Shown: one piece after another, positions 45,868 to 54,674 of the stretch
Layout of the letters: each line of letters begins with the position of its first letter
How positions within the stretch are numbered: the first letter of the stretch is position 1
Assembly (NCBI RefSeq): GCF_023702715.1
Contig: NZ_CP098480.1
Location: 372,001-436,000 of the forward strand
Reading direction: 5' to 3'
DNA length: 64,000 bases
Source: Acinetobacter sp. C32I
Lineage (GTDB): Bacteria; Pseudomonadota; Gammaproteobacteria; Pseudomonadales; Moraxellaceae
Notes under the pieces: generated by a model
Databases searched by the model: none
What the model was told of the DNA's origin: nothing
Seen by the model: only the letters and a program-made list of their open reading frames with translations
Made by a program: the position numbers and the translations under genes

Positions 45868-47079
45868 ATGGAAAGAATCGTAATTGTGGGTGCAGGACAA
45901 GCAGCGGGTTGGGCAGTCAGTACTTTGCGCCAGAATGGATATTCAGGTGAAATTCATGTGGTCTCAAATGAAGACCGCGTGTTTTATGAACGCCCACCCT
46001 TGTCAAAACAGGTACTTTCAAAAGAAGCCACTTATGAAAGCTTGCATCTGTTTTCTCCAGAACAGGTGCAGGATTTTAATATCCAATGGCACAAGCCAGC
46101 GGTGGCAACGCAAGTGGATCGCCAGCAGAAACAAGTAGTTCTGGAAAGTGGTCAGGTTTTACCGTATGACAAATTATTGCTCGCCACAGGTAGCCGCGCC
46201 CGTGTTCCTGTGAATACGTGGCAGTTTATTCCCAATGTGGTGACGTTACGCAATGTTCAGGATTGTGAGCGTTTAGCCGAAATCTTGCAGTATTCGCAAA
46301 AGTTAGCCGTGATTGGTGGTGGCTGGATCGGTTTGGAAATTGCGGCGACCGCACGTAAACAGGGTAAAGAAGTTCATATTTTTGAATACGGTGATCGTCT
46401 TTGCGCACGTAGCGTCAGTCCCGATGTCTCTGAGTTCCTGAAAAACATGCATGAGCAGCAGGGTACCCAGATTCATTTAGACAGTAAAAATCTACATTTG
46501 ATTGAAGCGGGTCAGCAAAAAGTTGAAGTGGTCAATCATCCAAATGTGAGTGAGTTATTTGACTGTGTGGTTGTGGGTGCAGGTGCAGATATTGCCAAAG
46601 AGCTTGGCGTGAATGCAGGCTTGGATGTCAAAGATGGCATCGTGGTGAATTGTTTTGGTCAAACCTCTGATCAGGATATTTATGCTGCAGGTGATGTTGC
46701 GATTCATCCGGCGCTTGGATATTGCATCCAATCATGGGCCAATGCGCAGAATCAGGCGATCGCTGCAGCAAAATCAATGTTGGGTATTGAAACCGAATAT
46801 AGCGATATTCCTTGGTTATGGTCAGATCAATATCACTTTAATATTCAGATATTGGGCACCTATCAAGCTGAAAAAACCGAGCAGATTGTGGTTCGAAAAA
46901 GCGCAGATGATCAATGCAGTTATTTGTATTTAGATGATCAAAGCCGTTTGTTGAACATGATTGCCATTAATGATTCAAAACTGGTCAAGCTGGCAAAGCG
47001 TTGGATGCAGTCCAATACCGAGTTAGACCCAAAACTATTAGCAGACCCTGAATTTAATGTCATGAAATTAAAACCATAA
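45868..47079 (+). CDS. ferredoxin-NAD(+) reductase of the oxygenase system
   Basis: A 403-residue flavoprotein of the BphA4/CamA type. The FAD motif GAGQAAGWA is at 8-16, the NAD motif GGGWIGLEIAA lies in the middle, and IYAAGDVA is the second FAD contact. It would reduce the Rieske ferredoxin of this operon. The family's C-terminal domain is present and full length. A GGGAG ribosome site precedes ATG 45868. Confidence 0.9.
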   Translation: MERIVIVGAGQAAGWAVSTLRQNGYSGEIHVVSNEDRVFYERPPLSKQVLSKEATYESLHLFSPEQVQDFNIQWHKPAVATQVDRQQKQVVLESGQVLPYDKLLLATGSRARVPVNTWQFIPNVVTLRNVQDCERLAEILQYSQKLAVIGGGWIGLEIAATARKQGKEVHIFEYGDRLCARSVSPDVSEFLKNMHEQQGTQIHLDSKNLHLIEAGQQKVEVVNHPNVSELFDCVVVGAGADIAKELGVNAGLDVKDGIVVNCFGQTSDQDIYAAGDVAIHPALGYCIQSWANAQNQAIAAAKSMLGIETEYSDIPWLWSDQYHFNIQILGTYQAEKTEQIVVRKSADDQCSYLYLDDQSRLLNMIAINDSKLVKLAKRWMQSNTELDPKLLADPEFNVMKLKP

Positions 47080-47119
47080 ACATTAAATCCGGTTCATGAC
47101 TCAATCGAAGGAATGAAGT

Positions 47120-48343
47120 ATGAGTAATGAAGAGAAAAGTGGATTAAAGCATTGGGTTCCTGCTTTCGTCCTGATGGTATGTGTCGTTCTGGCATTCTTC
47201 GACAAAATTAGTATCGCGGTCTTGTTTGCTGACCCGCACTTTCAAGGTGCGATGGGAATTGCAGAAGACAAGGCAAAACTCGGATGGCTCATGACCAGCT
47301 TCTTGTTGGCTTATGGTTTTTCATCGGTGTTTTTAAGCTTTCTAGGTGACATTTTTAATCCGAAGAAAATGCTGTTTTGGAGCGTTGCATCGTGGGGCTT
47401 GCTCATGTTTTGTATGGGTTTTACCACCAACTATACTGGCATGTTGATCCTGCGCGTTTTGCTTGGTCTGGCTGAAGGACCATTGTTTGCACTGGCTTAT
47501 GCCATCGTAAAACAAACCTATACCGACCGCCAGCAAGCGCGTGCTTCGACCATGTTCTTATTAGGAACCCCGATTGGTGCATTCCTCGGTTTTCCAATTA
47601 CCGCTGCCGTATTGGCAAAGCATGATTGGCATACCACATTCTTTGTGATGGCGGGTTTAACGGTCATTGCTTTACTTGCGATTGCATTTGGTCTACGCAA
47701 TTTACAACTCAAGAAAACCATTGAATTGGAGTCGACTAGCAAACGCGTCAATTTCAAAGGGCACATTCATAACACTAAGGTACTCCTACAGAACCGTGCC
47801 TTCTGGCTGGTGTGCATTTTCAATATTGCATTGATGACCTATCTCTGGGGCTTAAACAGCTGGGTGCCTTCTTATCTGATTCAGGACAAGGGCTTTAACC
47901 TCAAAGAGTTTGGTGTTTATTCAAGCCTTCCATTTATTGCCATGCTGATTGGTGAAGTGATTGGTGCTTTCCTTTCTGACAAGTTAGGCCGCCGTGCCAT
48001 TCAAGTATTTAGTGGTCTGTTGGTGGCAGGCATCTTTATGTATGTCATGGTCATTATGACTGACCCAATTCTGGTGATCGCAGCGATGTCTTTAAGCGCA
48101 ATGGCTTGGGGCTTCGGTGTCGCAGCAGTATTCGCTTTACTTGCCCGTGTCACAACTGCCGATGTTGGTGCAACTGCGGGTGGAATTTTCAACGGGATGG
48201 GGAATTTTGCCAGTGCAATTGCACCTGTTCTGATCGGTTATATCGTGATGCAAACACATAGTTTTAATTTAGGAATTACCTTCTTGGCAGCCGTCGCTGT
48301 GATTGGATCGTTTTTCTTAGTTCCTTTATTGAAACGTTATTAA
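47120..48343 (+). CDS. MFS transporter for the aromatic substrate
   Basis: A 407-residue, 12-helix major facilitator of the anion:cation symporter-like group (FDKISIAVLFADPHF in helix 1, LGLAEGPLFALAYAI in helix 4). GAAGGAATGA precedes ATG 47120. Embedded in the operon, it probably imports the aromatic acid degraded here, with the porin at 54675 as outer membrane partner. Confidence 0.85.
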   Translation: MSNEEKSGLKHWVPAFVLMVCVVLAFFDKISIAVLFADPHFQGAMGIAEDKAKLGWLMTSFLLAYGFSSVFLSFLGDIFNPKKMLFWSVASWGLLMFCMGFTTNYTGMLILRVLLGLAEGPLFALAYAIVKQTYTDRQQARASTMFLLGTPIGAFLGFPITAAVLAKHDWHTTFFVMAGLTVIALLAIAFGLRNLQLKKTIELESTSKRVNFKGHIHNTKVLLQNRAFWLVCIFNIALMTYLWGLNSWVPSYLIQDKGFNLKEFGVYSSLPFIAMLIGEVIGAFLSDKLGRRAIQVFSGLLVAGIFMYVMVIMTDPILVIAAMSLSAMAWGFGVAAVFALLARVTTADVGATAGGIFNGMGNFASAIAPVLIGYIVMQTHSFNLGITFLAAVAVIGSFFLVPLLKRY

Positions 48344-48377
48344 TCAAACTATTGAACAAAAGCCTAGGAGTTAAAAC

Positions 48378-48899
48378 ATGACTACTCAACAATTCGAATC
48401 ATGGACACAACCTGAAGGTACAAATTTACAAGACTGGTTGAATACACGAATCGCACGCTTTGAAACACGTAAATATGATTTCGATGCCTTGAAGTTCCAA
48501 GCGGACTACGACCCAAAATATCGTCGTGCACAAATGCGTTATATGGGTACTGGTGCAACAGGTGTGGTCAATGATGGCAATACGGTTCCAGCAGAAAACT
48601 TTACCTTCTCGACCATGGTACTCCCAGCTCAGTGTGAAGGGCCTTTGCATATTCATCACGATGTTGAAGAAGTGTTTTTCATGTTGCGTGGCGAGATTGA
48701 CCTGTTCATTGAACATAACGGGGAAAAATTTGAGACCAGATTGAAAGAGCGTGATCTGATTTCAATTCCACCAGGTATTTATCGCGGTCTGTTCAATCCG
48801 GGTCAGGAAGATGCCTTGATGTGTGTGATGTTGGGTGCTGGTAAACCAACCATTCCGAACTATCCACCTGAGCATCCATTGTCTCAAATTAAACGTTAA
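48378..48899 (+). CDS. cupin-domain protein
   Basis: A 173-residue single cupin. The metal-binding motif GPLHIHHDVEEVFFMLRG gives His91, His93 and Glu98. It could be a dioxygenase, an isomerase/hydratase or a small-molecule binding protein acting on ring-cleavage products. The family does not settle the reaction. It lies between the importer and the hydrolase genes with a good AGGAG ribosome site. Confidence 0.8.
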   Translation: MTTQQFESWTQPEGTNLQDWLNTRIARFETRKYDFDALKFQADYDPKYRRAQMRYMGTGATGVVNDGNTVPAENFTFSTMVLPAQCEGPLHIHHDVEEVFFMLRGEIDLFIEHNGEKFETRLKERDLISIPPGIYRGLFNPGQEDALMCVMLGAGKPTIPNYPPEHPLSQIKR

Positions 48900-48932
48900 T
48901 CCGACGGATTAGAGCCAAATAAAAGGAATGAG

Positions 48933-49748
48933 ATGATGACACTGATTGAGCGTTTAGCGAAATACCCAGTCAAAACTATTGCAGTAGATGGTCAGGTGCA
49001 AGCCTATCGTGAGGCAGGTCAAGGTCAGCCGCTGATTTTATTGCATGGGATTAGCTCAGGTTCAGCATCCTGGGTCAATCAGCTAGAGACACTCAGTCAG
49101 CATTTTCATGTCATCGCTTGGGATGCACCGGGCTATGGTTTATCCGATGGTTTAAACACAGATCAACCCAATGCAGCAGATTATGCGGAGCGAGTATTGG
49201 GTTTGATGGATGCGTTGAACATTGCAAAAGCCGTTGTAATTGGTCATTCATTGGGTGCTTTGCAAGCCAGTGCGTTTGCCCATTTTTATCCTGAACGGGT
49301 ACAGACTTTAGTGCTTGCCAACGCAGCACAAGGCTATCAACGTTCCGATGAAGACACCAAAGTACAGGTCTATCAAAAACGCCCGAATATGTTGAAAAGC
49401 TTGGGCAATGCAGGCATGGCTGCCAGCCGTGGACCGCATTTGATTTATAAGCAAGAAGCTGAGGCATTGGCTTTGGTCAGTGAGGTGATGGGACAACTGA
49501 CATTAGACGGTTTTACCCGAGCATCTTATGTGTTGGCCTATGACGAAATTCGAAATTATTTAACACAACTGACAGTTCCTTGTGTGGTGATTGCGGGTGA
49601 CAAGGATGGAATTACACCTGCGCAAGCGATCAAGGAACTTGCAGTAGAAATGCAATTGAGCCGATGTCATCTCATTACAGATGCAGGTCATCTGAGTTAT
49701 GTCGATCAACCTGAACAGTTTAACGACATTGTTTTATCGGCACATTAA
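48933..49748 (+). CDS. alpha/beta hydrolase, probable ring-cleavage product (C-C bond) hydrolase
   Basis: A 271-residue alpha/beta hydrolase of the MhpC/BphD type. The nucleophile is Ser106 in VIGHSLGAL, the acid lies in AGDKDGITP and the base is His253 in DAGHLSYVDQPEQF. HGISSGSASW forms the oxyanion region. In an operon with an extradiol dioxygenase its likely job is to hydrolyse the hydroxy-oxo-dienoate to a dienoate and a carboxylic acid. The start is ATG 48933 or 48936. Confidence 0.85.
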   Translation: MMTLIERLAKYPVKTIAVDGQVQAYREAGQGQPLILLHGISSGSASWVNQLETLSQHFHVIAWDAPGYGLSDGLNTDQPNAADYAERVLGLMDALNIAKAVVIGHSLGALQASAFAHFYPERVQTLVLANAAQGYQRSDEDTKVQVYQKRPNMLKSLGNAGMAASRGPHLIYKQEAEALALVSEVMGQLTLDGFTRASYVLAYDEIRNYLTQLTVPCVVIAGDKDGITPAQAIKELAVEMQLSRCHLITDAGHLSYVDQPEQFNDIVLSAH

Positions 49749-49764
49749 GACTTAAACGAGAGAT

Positions 49765-50565
49765 ATGGATATGAGCTTCCAAGTTGAAGGAAAAGTAGCA
49801 GTTGTCACAGGTGGCTCGTCAGGCATTGGTTTGGCTGCAGTCGAAATTTTAGTTGCAGAAGGTGCCAAGGTGGCGTGGTGTGGTCGAGATGAGCAGCGTT
49901 TGGCGGCATCAAAACTGTATATTTTAGAAAAATATCCGCATGCCAATATCTTCACCAGTATCTGCAATGTTTTGGATAAAGAAGATGTAAAACGTTTTGC
50001 ACAACAGGTCAATCAGAATCTGGGCAATGTCGACATGCTGATCAATAACGCAGGTCAGGGGCGTGTGTCTAATTTCGAAAATACCCAAGATGAAGACTGG
50101 ATGAAAGAAATTGAACTGAAGTATTTCAGTGTATTACATCCAGTACGGGCATTTTTAAATGATTTAAAACATTCAGCATGTGGGTCGATTACCAATGTGA
50201 ATTCTTTGCTGGCGCTACAGCCTGAACCGCACATGATCGCGACTTCATCAGCACGTGCAGCATTGCTGAATTTAACTCATTCACTGGCGCATGAATTTAC
50301 CCAGTACGGTGTTCGTGTCAATTCAATTTTGTTGGGTATGGTGGAATCAGCACAGTGGAAACGCCGTTTTGAAACCCGTTCTGATCCCAATGCGACTTGG
50401 GAACAGTGGACAGGCAACATTGCCAAAAACCGTGGCATTCCAATGCAACGTTTAGGTAAGCCAGAAGAGCCAGCACGTGCCTTGGTGTTCTTGGCATCAC
50501 CTTTAGCATCGTATACCACAGGTTCGACAATCGATGTCTCTGGTGGATTTAACAAACATTTATAA
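49765..50565 (+). CDS. SDR-fold protein lacking the catalytic Tyr and Lys
   Basis: A 266-residue SDR (ATG 49765, or 49771 with better spacing to ACGAGAG). The cofactor motif TGGSSGIG is intact at 15-22 and NNAG is present. Ser147 is at the catalytic serine position, but the usual YxxxK twelve residues on reads TSSAR: Thr160 for Tyr and Arg164 for Lys. It may bind NAD(P) without classical dehydrogenase chemistry, or catalyse a different reaction. The reading frame is otherwise sound, so this is not simple decay. It is in mid-operon. Confidence 0.8.
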   Translation: MDMSFQVEGKVAVVTGGSSGIGLAAVEILVAEGAKVAWCGRDEQRLAASKLYILEKYPHANIFTSICNVLDKEDVKRFAQQVNQNLGNVDMLINNAGQGRVSNFENTQDEDWMKEIELKYFSVLHPVRAFLNDLKHSACGSITNVNSLLALQPEPHMIATSSARAALLNLTHSLAHEFTQYGVRVNSILLGMVESAQWKRRFETRSDPNATWEQWTGNIAKNRGIPMQRLGKPEEPARALVFLASPLASYTTGSTIDVSGGFNKHL

Positions 50566-50574
50566 GGTGTTCAC

Positions 50575-51366
50575 ATGAAACAGTTGATGATGATTGGTTT
50601 TGGAGCGATGGCGGCAGAAGTGTATGCCCACATGCCACAAGACCTGCAACTTAAATGGATTGTGGTCCCTGCACGCAGTGTCGAAAAAGTACAGGCGCAG
50701 GTTGCGGCTGATGTGCAAGTGATTAGTTCAATCGAACAATGTCAGGGGACACCTGATTATGTGATTGAAGTGGCAGGACAGGCTGCGGTGAAAGAACACG
50801 CGCAAAAAGTCTTGGAAAAAGGCTGGACCATTGGCCTGATTTCAGTGGGCACTTTGGCGGATAACGAATTTTTAATTCAACTGAAAAAAACGGCAGAACA
50901 ACATGATGCGCATCTGCATTTATTGGCAGGTGCGATTGCTGGGATCGATGGTATCTCTGCGGCCAAAGAAGGTGGTTTGGAAAAGGTCACCTATAAGGGC
51001 TGTAAAAGTCCAAAAAGCTGGCGTGGTAGCTATGCAGAGCAATTGGTTGATCTCGATCAGGTCAGCGAAGCAACAGTTTTTTTCCGTGGTACAGCCAGAG
51101 AAGCAGCCTTGAAGTTTCCAGCCAATGCCAATGTGGCAGCCACGATTGCACTGGCAGGACTGGGTATGGATGACACCATGGTTGAGCTGACGGTTGATCC
51201 GAGCATCAACAAAAACAAGCACACCATTGTGGCAGAAGGTGTATTTGGTGAAATGACCATTGAATTGGTCGGTGTGCCATTGGCGAGTAATCCCAAAACC
51301 TCAACCTTGGCTGCATTAAGTGTGATTCGCGCTTGCCGCAATAGTGTTGAAGCAATTCAGATTTAA
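50575..51366 (+). CDS. aspartate dehydrogenase-like (NadX-type) oxidoreductase
   Basis: A 263-residue protein with an N-terminal NAD-binding fold (IGFGAMAAEVYAHMP) and the aspartate dehydrogenase domain (AGAIAGIDGISAAKEGGLEKVTYKG, then KFPANANVAATIALAG). True aspartate dehydrogenases feed NAD synthesis. No nad genes are nearby, and it is locked into an aromatic operon ten bases after the SDR. It probably acts on another amino or oxo acid made in this pathway, or has a repurposed reaction. Confidence 0.8.
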   Translation: MKQLMMIGFGAMAAEVYAHMPQDLQLKWIVVPARSVEKVQAQVAADVQVISSIEQCQGTPDYVIEVAGQAAVKEHAQKVLEKGWTIGLISVGTLADNEFLIQLKKTAEQHDAHLHLLAGAIAGIDGISAAKEGGLEKVTYKGCKSPKSWRGSYAEQLVDLDQVSEATVFFRGTAREAALKFPANANVAATIALAGLGMDDTMVELTVDPSINKNKHTIVAEGVFGEMTIELVGVPLASNPKTSTLAALSVIRACRNSVEAIQI

Positions 51367-51378
51367 AAGGATTCGATC

Positions 51379-52845
51379 ATGGTAAAGGAAATTTATATCG
51401 CTGGTGAATGGCGATTAGGTAAAGGCGGGATGATTCAAAGTTTATTTCCAGCAGATCAATCGGTGAATGCTGAAATTTCAACGGCGAGTCTGGAAGATGT
51501 CAATGAAGCCATCGAAAAGGCAGATGCAGCTTGGCGTAAAGCCGAGTGGCGCAACAGCATGCCGCATGAACGGGCCCGTATTTTATATAAAGTGGCCGAC
51601 ATTATTGAAGCGCGTGTAGATGAGCTTTCAAAGTTGCAAACTCGTGATAATGGCAAGCCATTGGCTGAAACCCGTGCCTTGACCCTGAGTGCGGCAGCAA
51701 CAGCGCGTTATGTGGCAGCAGCCTGTGAAACCTTAAATGATGAACTGACCACGCAACGTGCCGCAGATTTTATGACCATGAGTGTGCATGAACCTGTGGG
51801 TGTGGTGGCTGCAATTACCCCGTGGAACTCACCCATTGCCAGTGAAGTGCAAAAATTGGCACCAGCACTTGCAGGTGGTAATGCGGTGATTTTAAAACCT
51901 GCGGAAGTGACTTCTTTAATCGCATTGGAGTTAGCTAAAATCTTTGAAGAAGCAGGTTTGCCGAAAGGTTTGCTCAGTGTATTGGTCGGACGCGGTTCGG
52001 TGATTGGTGATGCAATCGTAAAGCACCCTTTGGTGCGTAAGATTTCATTTACGGGTGGAACCACGACGGGTCGTCATCTAGCACATTTAGCTTCAGATAA
52101 ACTGATCACCACATCGTTGGAGCTTGGTGGAAAGTCTCCAACGATTGTATTGCCAGATGCAGATATTGAATTGGCCGCAAAAGGCGTGGCGTACGGTATC
52201 TTTAGTTCGGCTGGACAAGCTTGTATTGCGGGTTCGCGTTTATTTGTACACAGCAGTATCTATGATCAATTTCTCAGTCGTTTGGTTGAAATCACCAAAG
52301 GCTTACGTGTCGGACATCCAGAAACCGCAGGTGTACATCTCGGTTCTTTGATTAACCCGAAGCATTTGGCTTCTGTCGATGACTATGTACAGCTAGCGAA
52401 ACAAGAAGGTGGTCAAGTCCTAGTTGGTGGTCATGCCTTAACCGAAGGTGAGTTTGCCAAAGGTAGTTATTACTTGCCAACCATTATCACGGGTTTAAGT
52501 AATTCAGCACAAACCTGTCAGGAAGAGATTTTTGGCCCTGTACTGGTGGTGATGAAATATGACGATGAACAAGATTTACTGGCCCAAGCCAATGACAGTT
52601 GTTTTGGTCTTGCCGCAGGCATCTGGACTGAAAACTATCGTAAGGCATGGCAAATTGCCCGTGCTTTAGAAGTCGGTACGGTCTGGATTAATACTTATAA
52701 GAAATTCTCGATTTCTGCACCGTTTGGCGGTTTTAAAGAAAGTGGAATCGGGCGTGAAAAAGGTCGTTTAGGCATTTTGTCTTACATGCAACAAAAAAGC
52801 ATCTATATGGGATTAAGCGAGCAGCCAAATCCTTGGGCGAATTAA
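51379..52845 (+). CDS. NAD(P)-dependent aldehyde dehydrogenase
   Basis: A 488-residue aldehyde dehydrogenase with intact ITPWNSPIASEVQKLAPAL, general base Glu248 (LELGGKSP) and catalytic Cys282 (SAGQACIAGSR). It resembles the hydroxymuconic/benzaldehyde/vanillin side of the family only loosely. In the operon it probably oxidises an aldehyde released by ring fission or by the ThDP enzyme downstream. AAAAGGA precedes ATG 51379. Confidence 0.88.
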   Translation: MVKEIYIAGEWRLGKGGMIQSLFPADQSVNAEISTASLEDVNEAIEKADAAWRKAEWRNSMPHERARILYKVADIIEARVDELSKLQTRDNGKPLAETRALTLSAAATARYVAAACETLNDELTTQRAADFMTMSVHEPVGVVAAITPWNSPIASEVQKLAPALAGGNAVILKPAEVTSLIALELAKIFEEAGLPKGLLSVLVGRGSVIGDAIVKHPLVRKISFTGGTTTGRHLAHLASDKLITTSLELGGKSPTIVLPDADIELAAKGVAYGIFSSAGQACIAGSRLFVHSSIYDQFLSRLVEITKGLRVGHPETAGVHLGSLINPKHLASVDDYVQLAKQEGGQVLVGGHALTEGEFAKGSYYLPTIITGLSNSAQTCQEEIFGPVLVVMKYDDEQDLLAQANDSCFGLAAGIWTENYRKAWQIARALEVGTVWINTYKKFSISAPFGGFKESGIGREKGRLGILSYMQQKSIYMGLSEQPNPWAN

Positions 52846-52883
52846 TACATTCATGGAATGAACAGTTTTTGAGGAATATAGCA

Positions 52884-54524
52884 ATGACAGAACGTGTAAA
52901 TGTTGGCGAAGCCATCGCCCGTGTTTTAGAAGCACATCAAGTTGACAGTATGTATGGGGTGATCTCGATCCATAACTTACCGATTGCCGATGCAGTGGGT
53001 CGCCGTGAAAAAATCCGTTTTGTGGCGGCTCGCGGTGAAGCGGGTGCGGTGACGATGGCCGATGGTCACTCGCGTTTTAAAGGACTCGGTGTGGCACTCA
53101 CCAGTACGGGCGCGGGTGCAGGTAATGCAGTCGGTTCACTGATTGAAGCAATGAATGCAGGCAGTCCTGTTTTACACTTAACTGGGCAGGTGGAGCGTGA
53201 ATACCTAGATCGTGATGCCAGTTTTATTCATGAAACCAAAGATCAGCTCACGTTCTTGCGTGCATCAAGCAAAGCTGCTTTCCGTATCACTAGTCCTGAC
53301 AATGCGGTGGGTGTGATTCGTGAAGCGATTCGTGTAGCTACGACAGTGCCGATGGGGCCTGTGAGTGTTGAGTTACCGATTGATGTACAAGCAGCAGAAA
53401 TTGATTTACCGCTGAACTTGGGCCCAGTGAAAGCCCTTGAATTGCCACAGGCTGAACAGGTCGAAGTCGATTTAATCATTGAAGAACTGAAAAAAGCCAA
53501 ACGTCCAGTGTTTTGGATCGGTGGTGGTACGTTGAATAGCATTGCGGAAGTTAAAGCGATTGCTGATCTTGGTATTCCTGTGGTGTCATCAACACATGCG
53601 CGTGGTGTATTGGCAGATGATCATCCGCGTAGCCTAGGTGCATTCCATAACTCGGCTGGCGTTGAGCAGTTACTTAAAGAGGCTGATCTATTGGTAGTGG
53701 TGGGTTCGCGTTTACGTAGTAATGAAACCAAAACCTATTCGGTGCAGTTCCCTGACAATATTATTCAGATTGATGCCAATCCTGTGGCACAACAGCGTAA
53801 TTACAAAGTGCGTAACTTTATCTGTGGCGATGCCAAAGATGTATTACAACGTGTATTGACGGGCTTACAAGGTATCTCAAAAGTCGATGCAGATTATGAT
53901 GCAGCTGTGGTGAAGGCAAAACAGGCAGCGATTGATGCGCTACGTACCCAGTTAGATCAGTACGCTTTAATCTGTGATCACTTGCGTGCTGCTTTACCAC
54001 AAGACGGTATTTTCGTACGCGACATTACCATGTCAGGCAGTACTTGGGGCAGCCGTTTATTCCCAGTACAGACACCGAATCAAAATATTCACTCTTTAGC
54101 AGGTGCCATTGGTCTAGGTCTGGCAACGGCAATTGGTGCGTCGATTGCCAATCCCGACAAGAAAGTCATTGGCTTGGTCGGTGACGGTGGTTTGATGCTA
54201 GGCATTGGTGAAATCGCAACCATGGCGCAAGAAAATACCAATATGGTACTGATGATCATGAATGATGGTGGCTATGGTGTGATGCGTGGCATCCAAAAGA
54301 ATTACTTCGGTGGTCGCCAGTATTTCAATGAATTGCATACCCCAGACTATAAAGTTTTAGGTGAAGCCATGGGCGTGAAAAGCTGGAAAGTGGGTAGTGC
54401 TGATGAATTCAAGAGCGTGATTCAGGAGGCCGTTGCATTCCAAGGGCCAAGTGTGATTGAGCTGGATATGCATTCAATTGGGCCATTGAACTTCGCAGGT
54501 CCACCACAGAAAAAATTGTATTAA
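52884..54524 (+). CDS. thiamine-diphosphate-dependent enzyme (acetolactate synthase/benzoylformate decarboxylase superfamily)
   Basis: A 546-residue ThDP enzyme from ATG 52884, eight bases after GAGGA; the frame is open for 17 more residues upstream, overlapping the previous gene. The catalytic Glu52 lies in ARGEAGAV and the Mg-ThDP motif has GDGG at 433-436 and Asn460 in NDGGYG. It has the three-domain layout of ketoacid decarboxylases. In an aromatic operon with an aldehyde dehydrogenase next door, a 2-oxoacid decarboxylation to an aldehyde is plausible. A carboligase is also possible. Confidence 0.85.
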   Translation: MTERVNVGEAIARVLEAHQVDSMYGVISIHNLPIADAVGRREKIRFVAARGEAGAVTMADGHSRFKGLGVALTSTGAGAGNAVGSLIEAMNAGSPVLHLTGQVEREYLDRDASFIHETKDQLTFLRASSKAAFRITSPDNAVGVIREAIRVATTVPMGPVSVELPIDVQAAEIDLPLNLGPVKALELPQAEQVEVDLIIEELKKAKRPVFWIGGGTLNSIAEVKAIADLGIPVVSSTHARGVLADDHPRSLGAFHNSAGVEQLLKEADLLVVVGSRLRSNETKTYSVQFPDNIIQIDANPVAQQRNYKVRNFICGDAKDVLQRVLTGLQGISKVDADYDAAVVKAKQAAIDALRTQLDQYALICDHLRAALPQDGIFVRDITMSGSTWGSRLFPVQTPNQNIHSLAGAIGLGLATAIGASIANPDKKVIGLVGDGGLMLGIGEIATMAQENTNMVLMIMNDGGYGVMRGIQKNYFGGRQYFNELHTPDYKVLGEAMGVKSWKVGSADEFKSVIQEAVAFQGPSVIELDMHSIGPLNFAGPPQKKLY

Positions 54525-54562
54525 CCCCGCTGAGCATTGGCAGCCCGTGCTGATGTGAAGAC

Positions 54563-54597
54563 CGTTTTATGGGCAAATTTTTTTTGCTCATAAAACG
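54563..54597. repeat. 15-bp stem hairpin between ThDP enzyme and porin genes
   Basis: Arms CGTTTTATGGGCAAA (54563-54577) and TTTGCTCATAAAACG (54583-54597), one G-U pair, five-T loop. No T-tract follows. The outer arms repeat the GTTTTAT/ATAAAAC half-sites of the IclR-type palindrome, so it may be a hairpin, a spaced operator, or both. Confidence 0.55.
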
Positions 54598-54606
54598 ATA
54601 AAAACT

Positions 54607-54626
54607 ATGTTTCGTAGGTAAAACAA
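54607..54626. promoter_or_regulatory. degenerate IclR-type site before the porin gene
   Basis: ATGTTTCGTAGGTAAAACAA matches 15 of 20 positions of the palindrome at 42390. It lies 49-68 bases before the porin start, hinting that the porin has its own promoter in the same regulon. Confidence 0.4.
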
Positions 54627-54674
54627 AAAAGTTAGCCAACAGGATCGTTGGAACAAAAACCAAGGAATCAAGAG

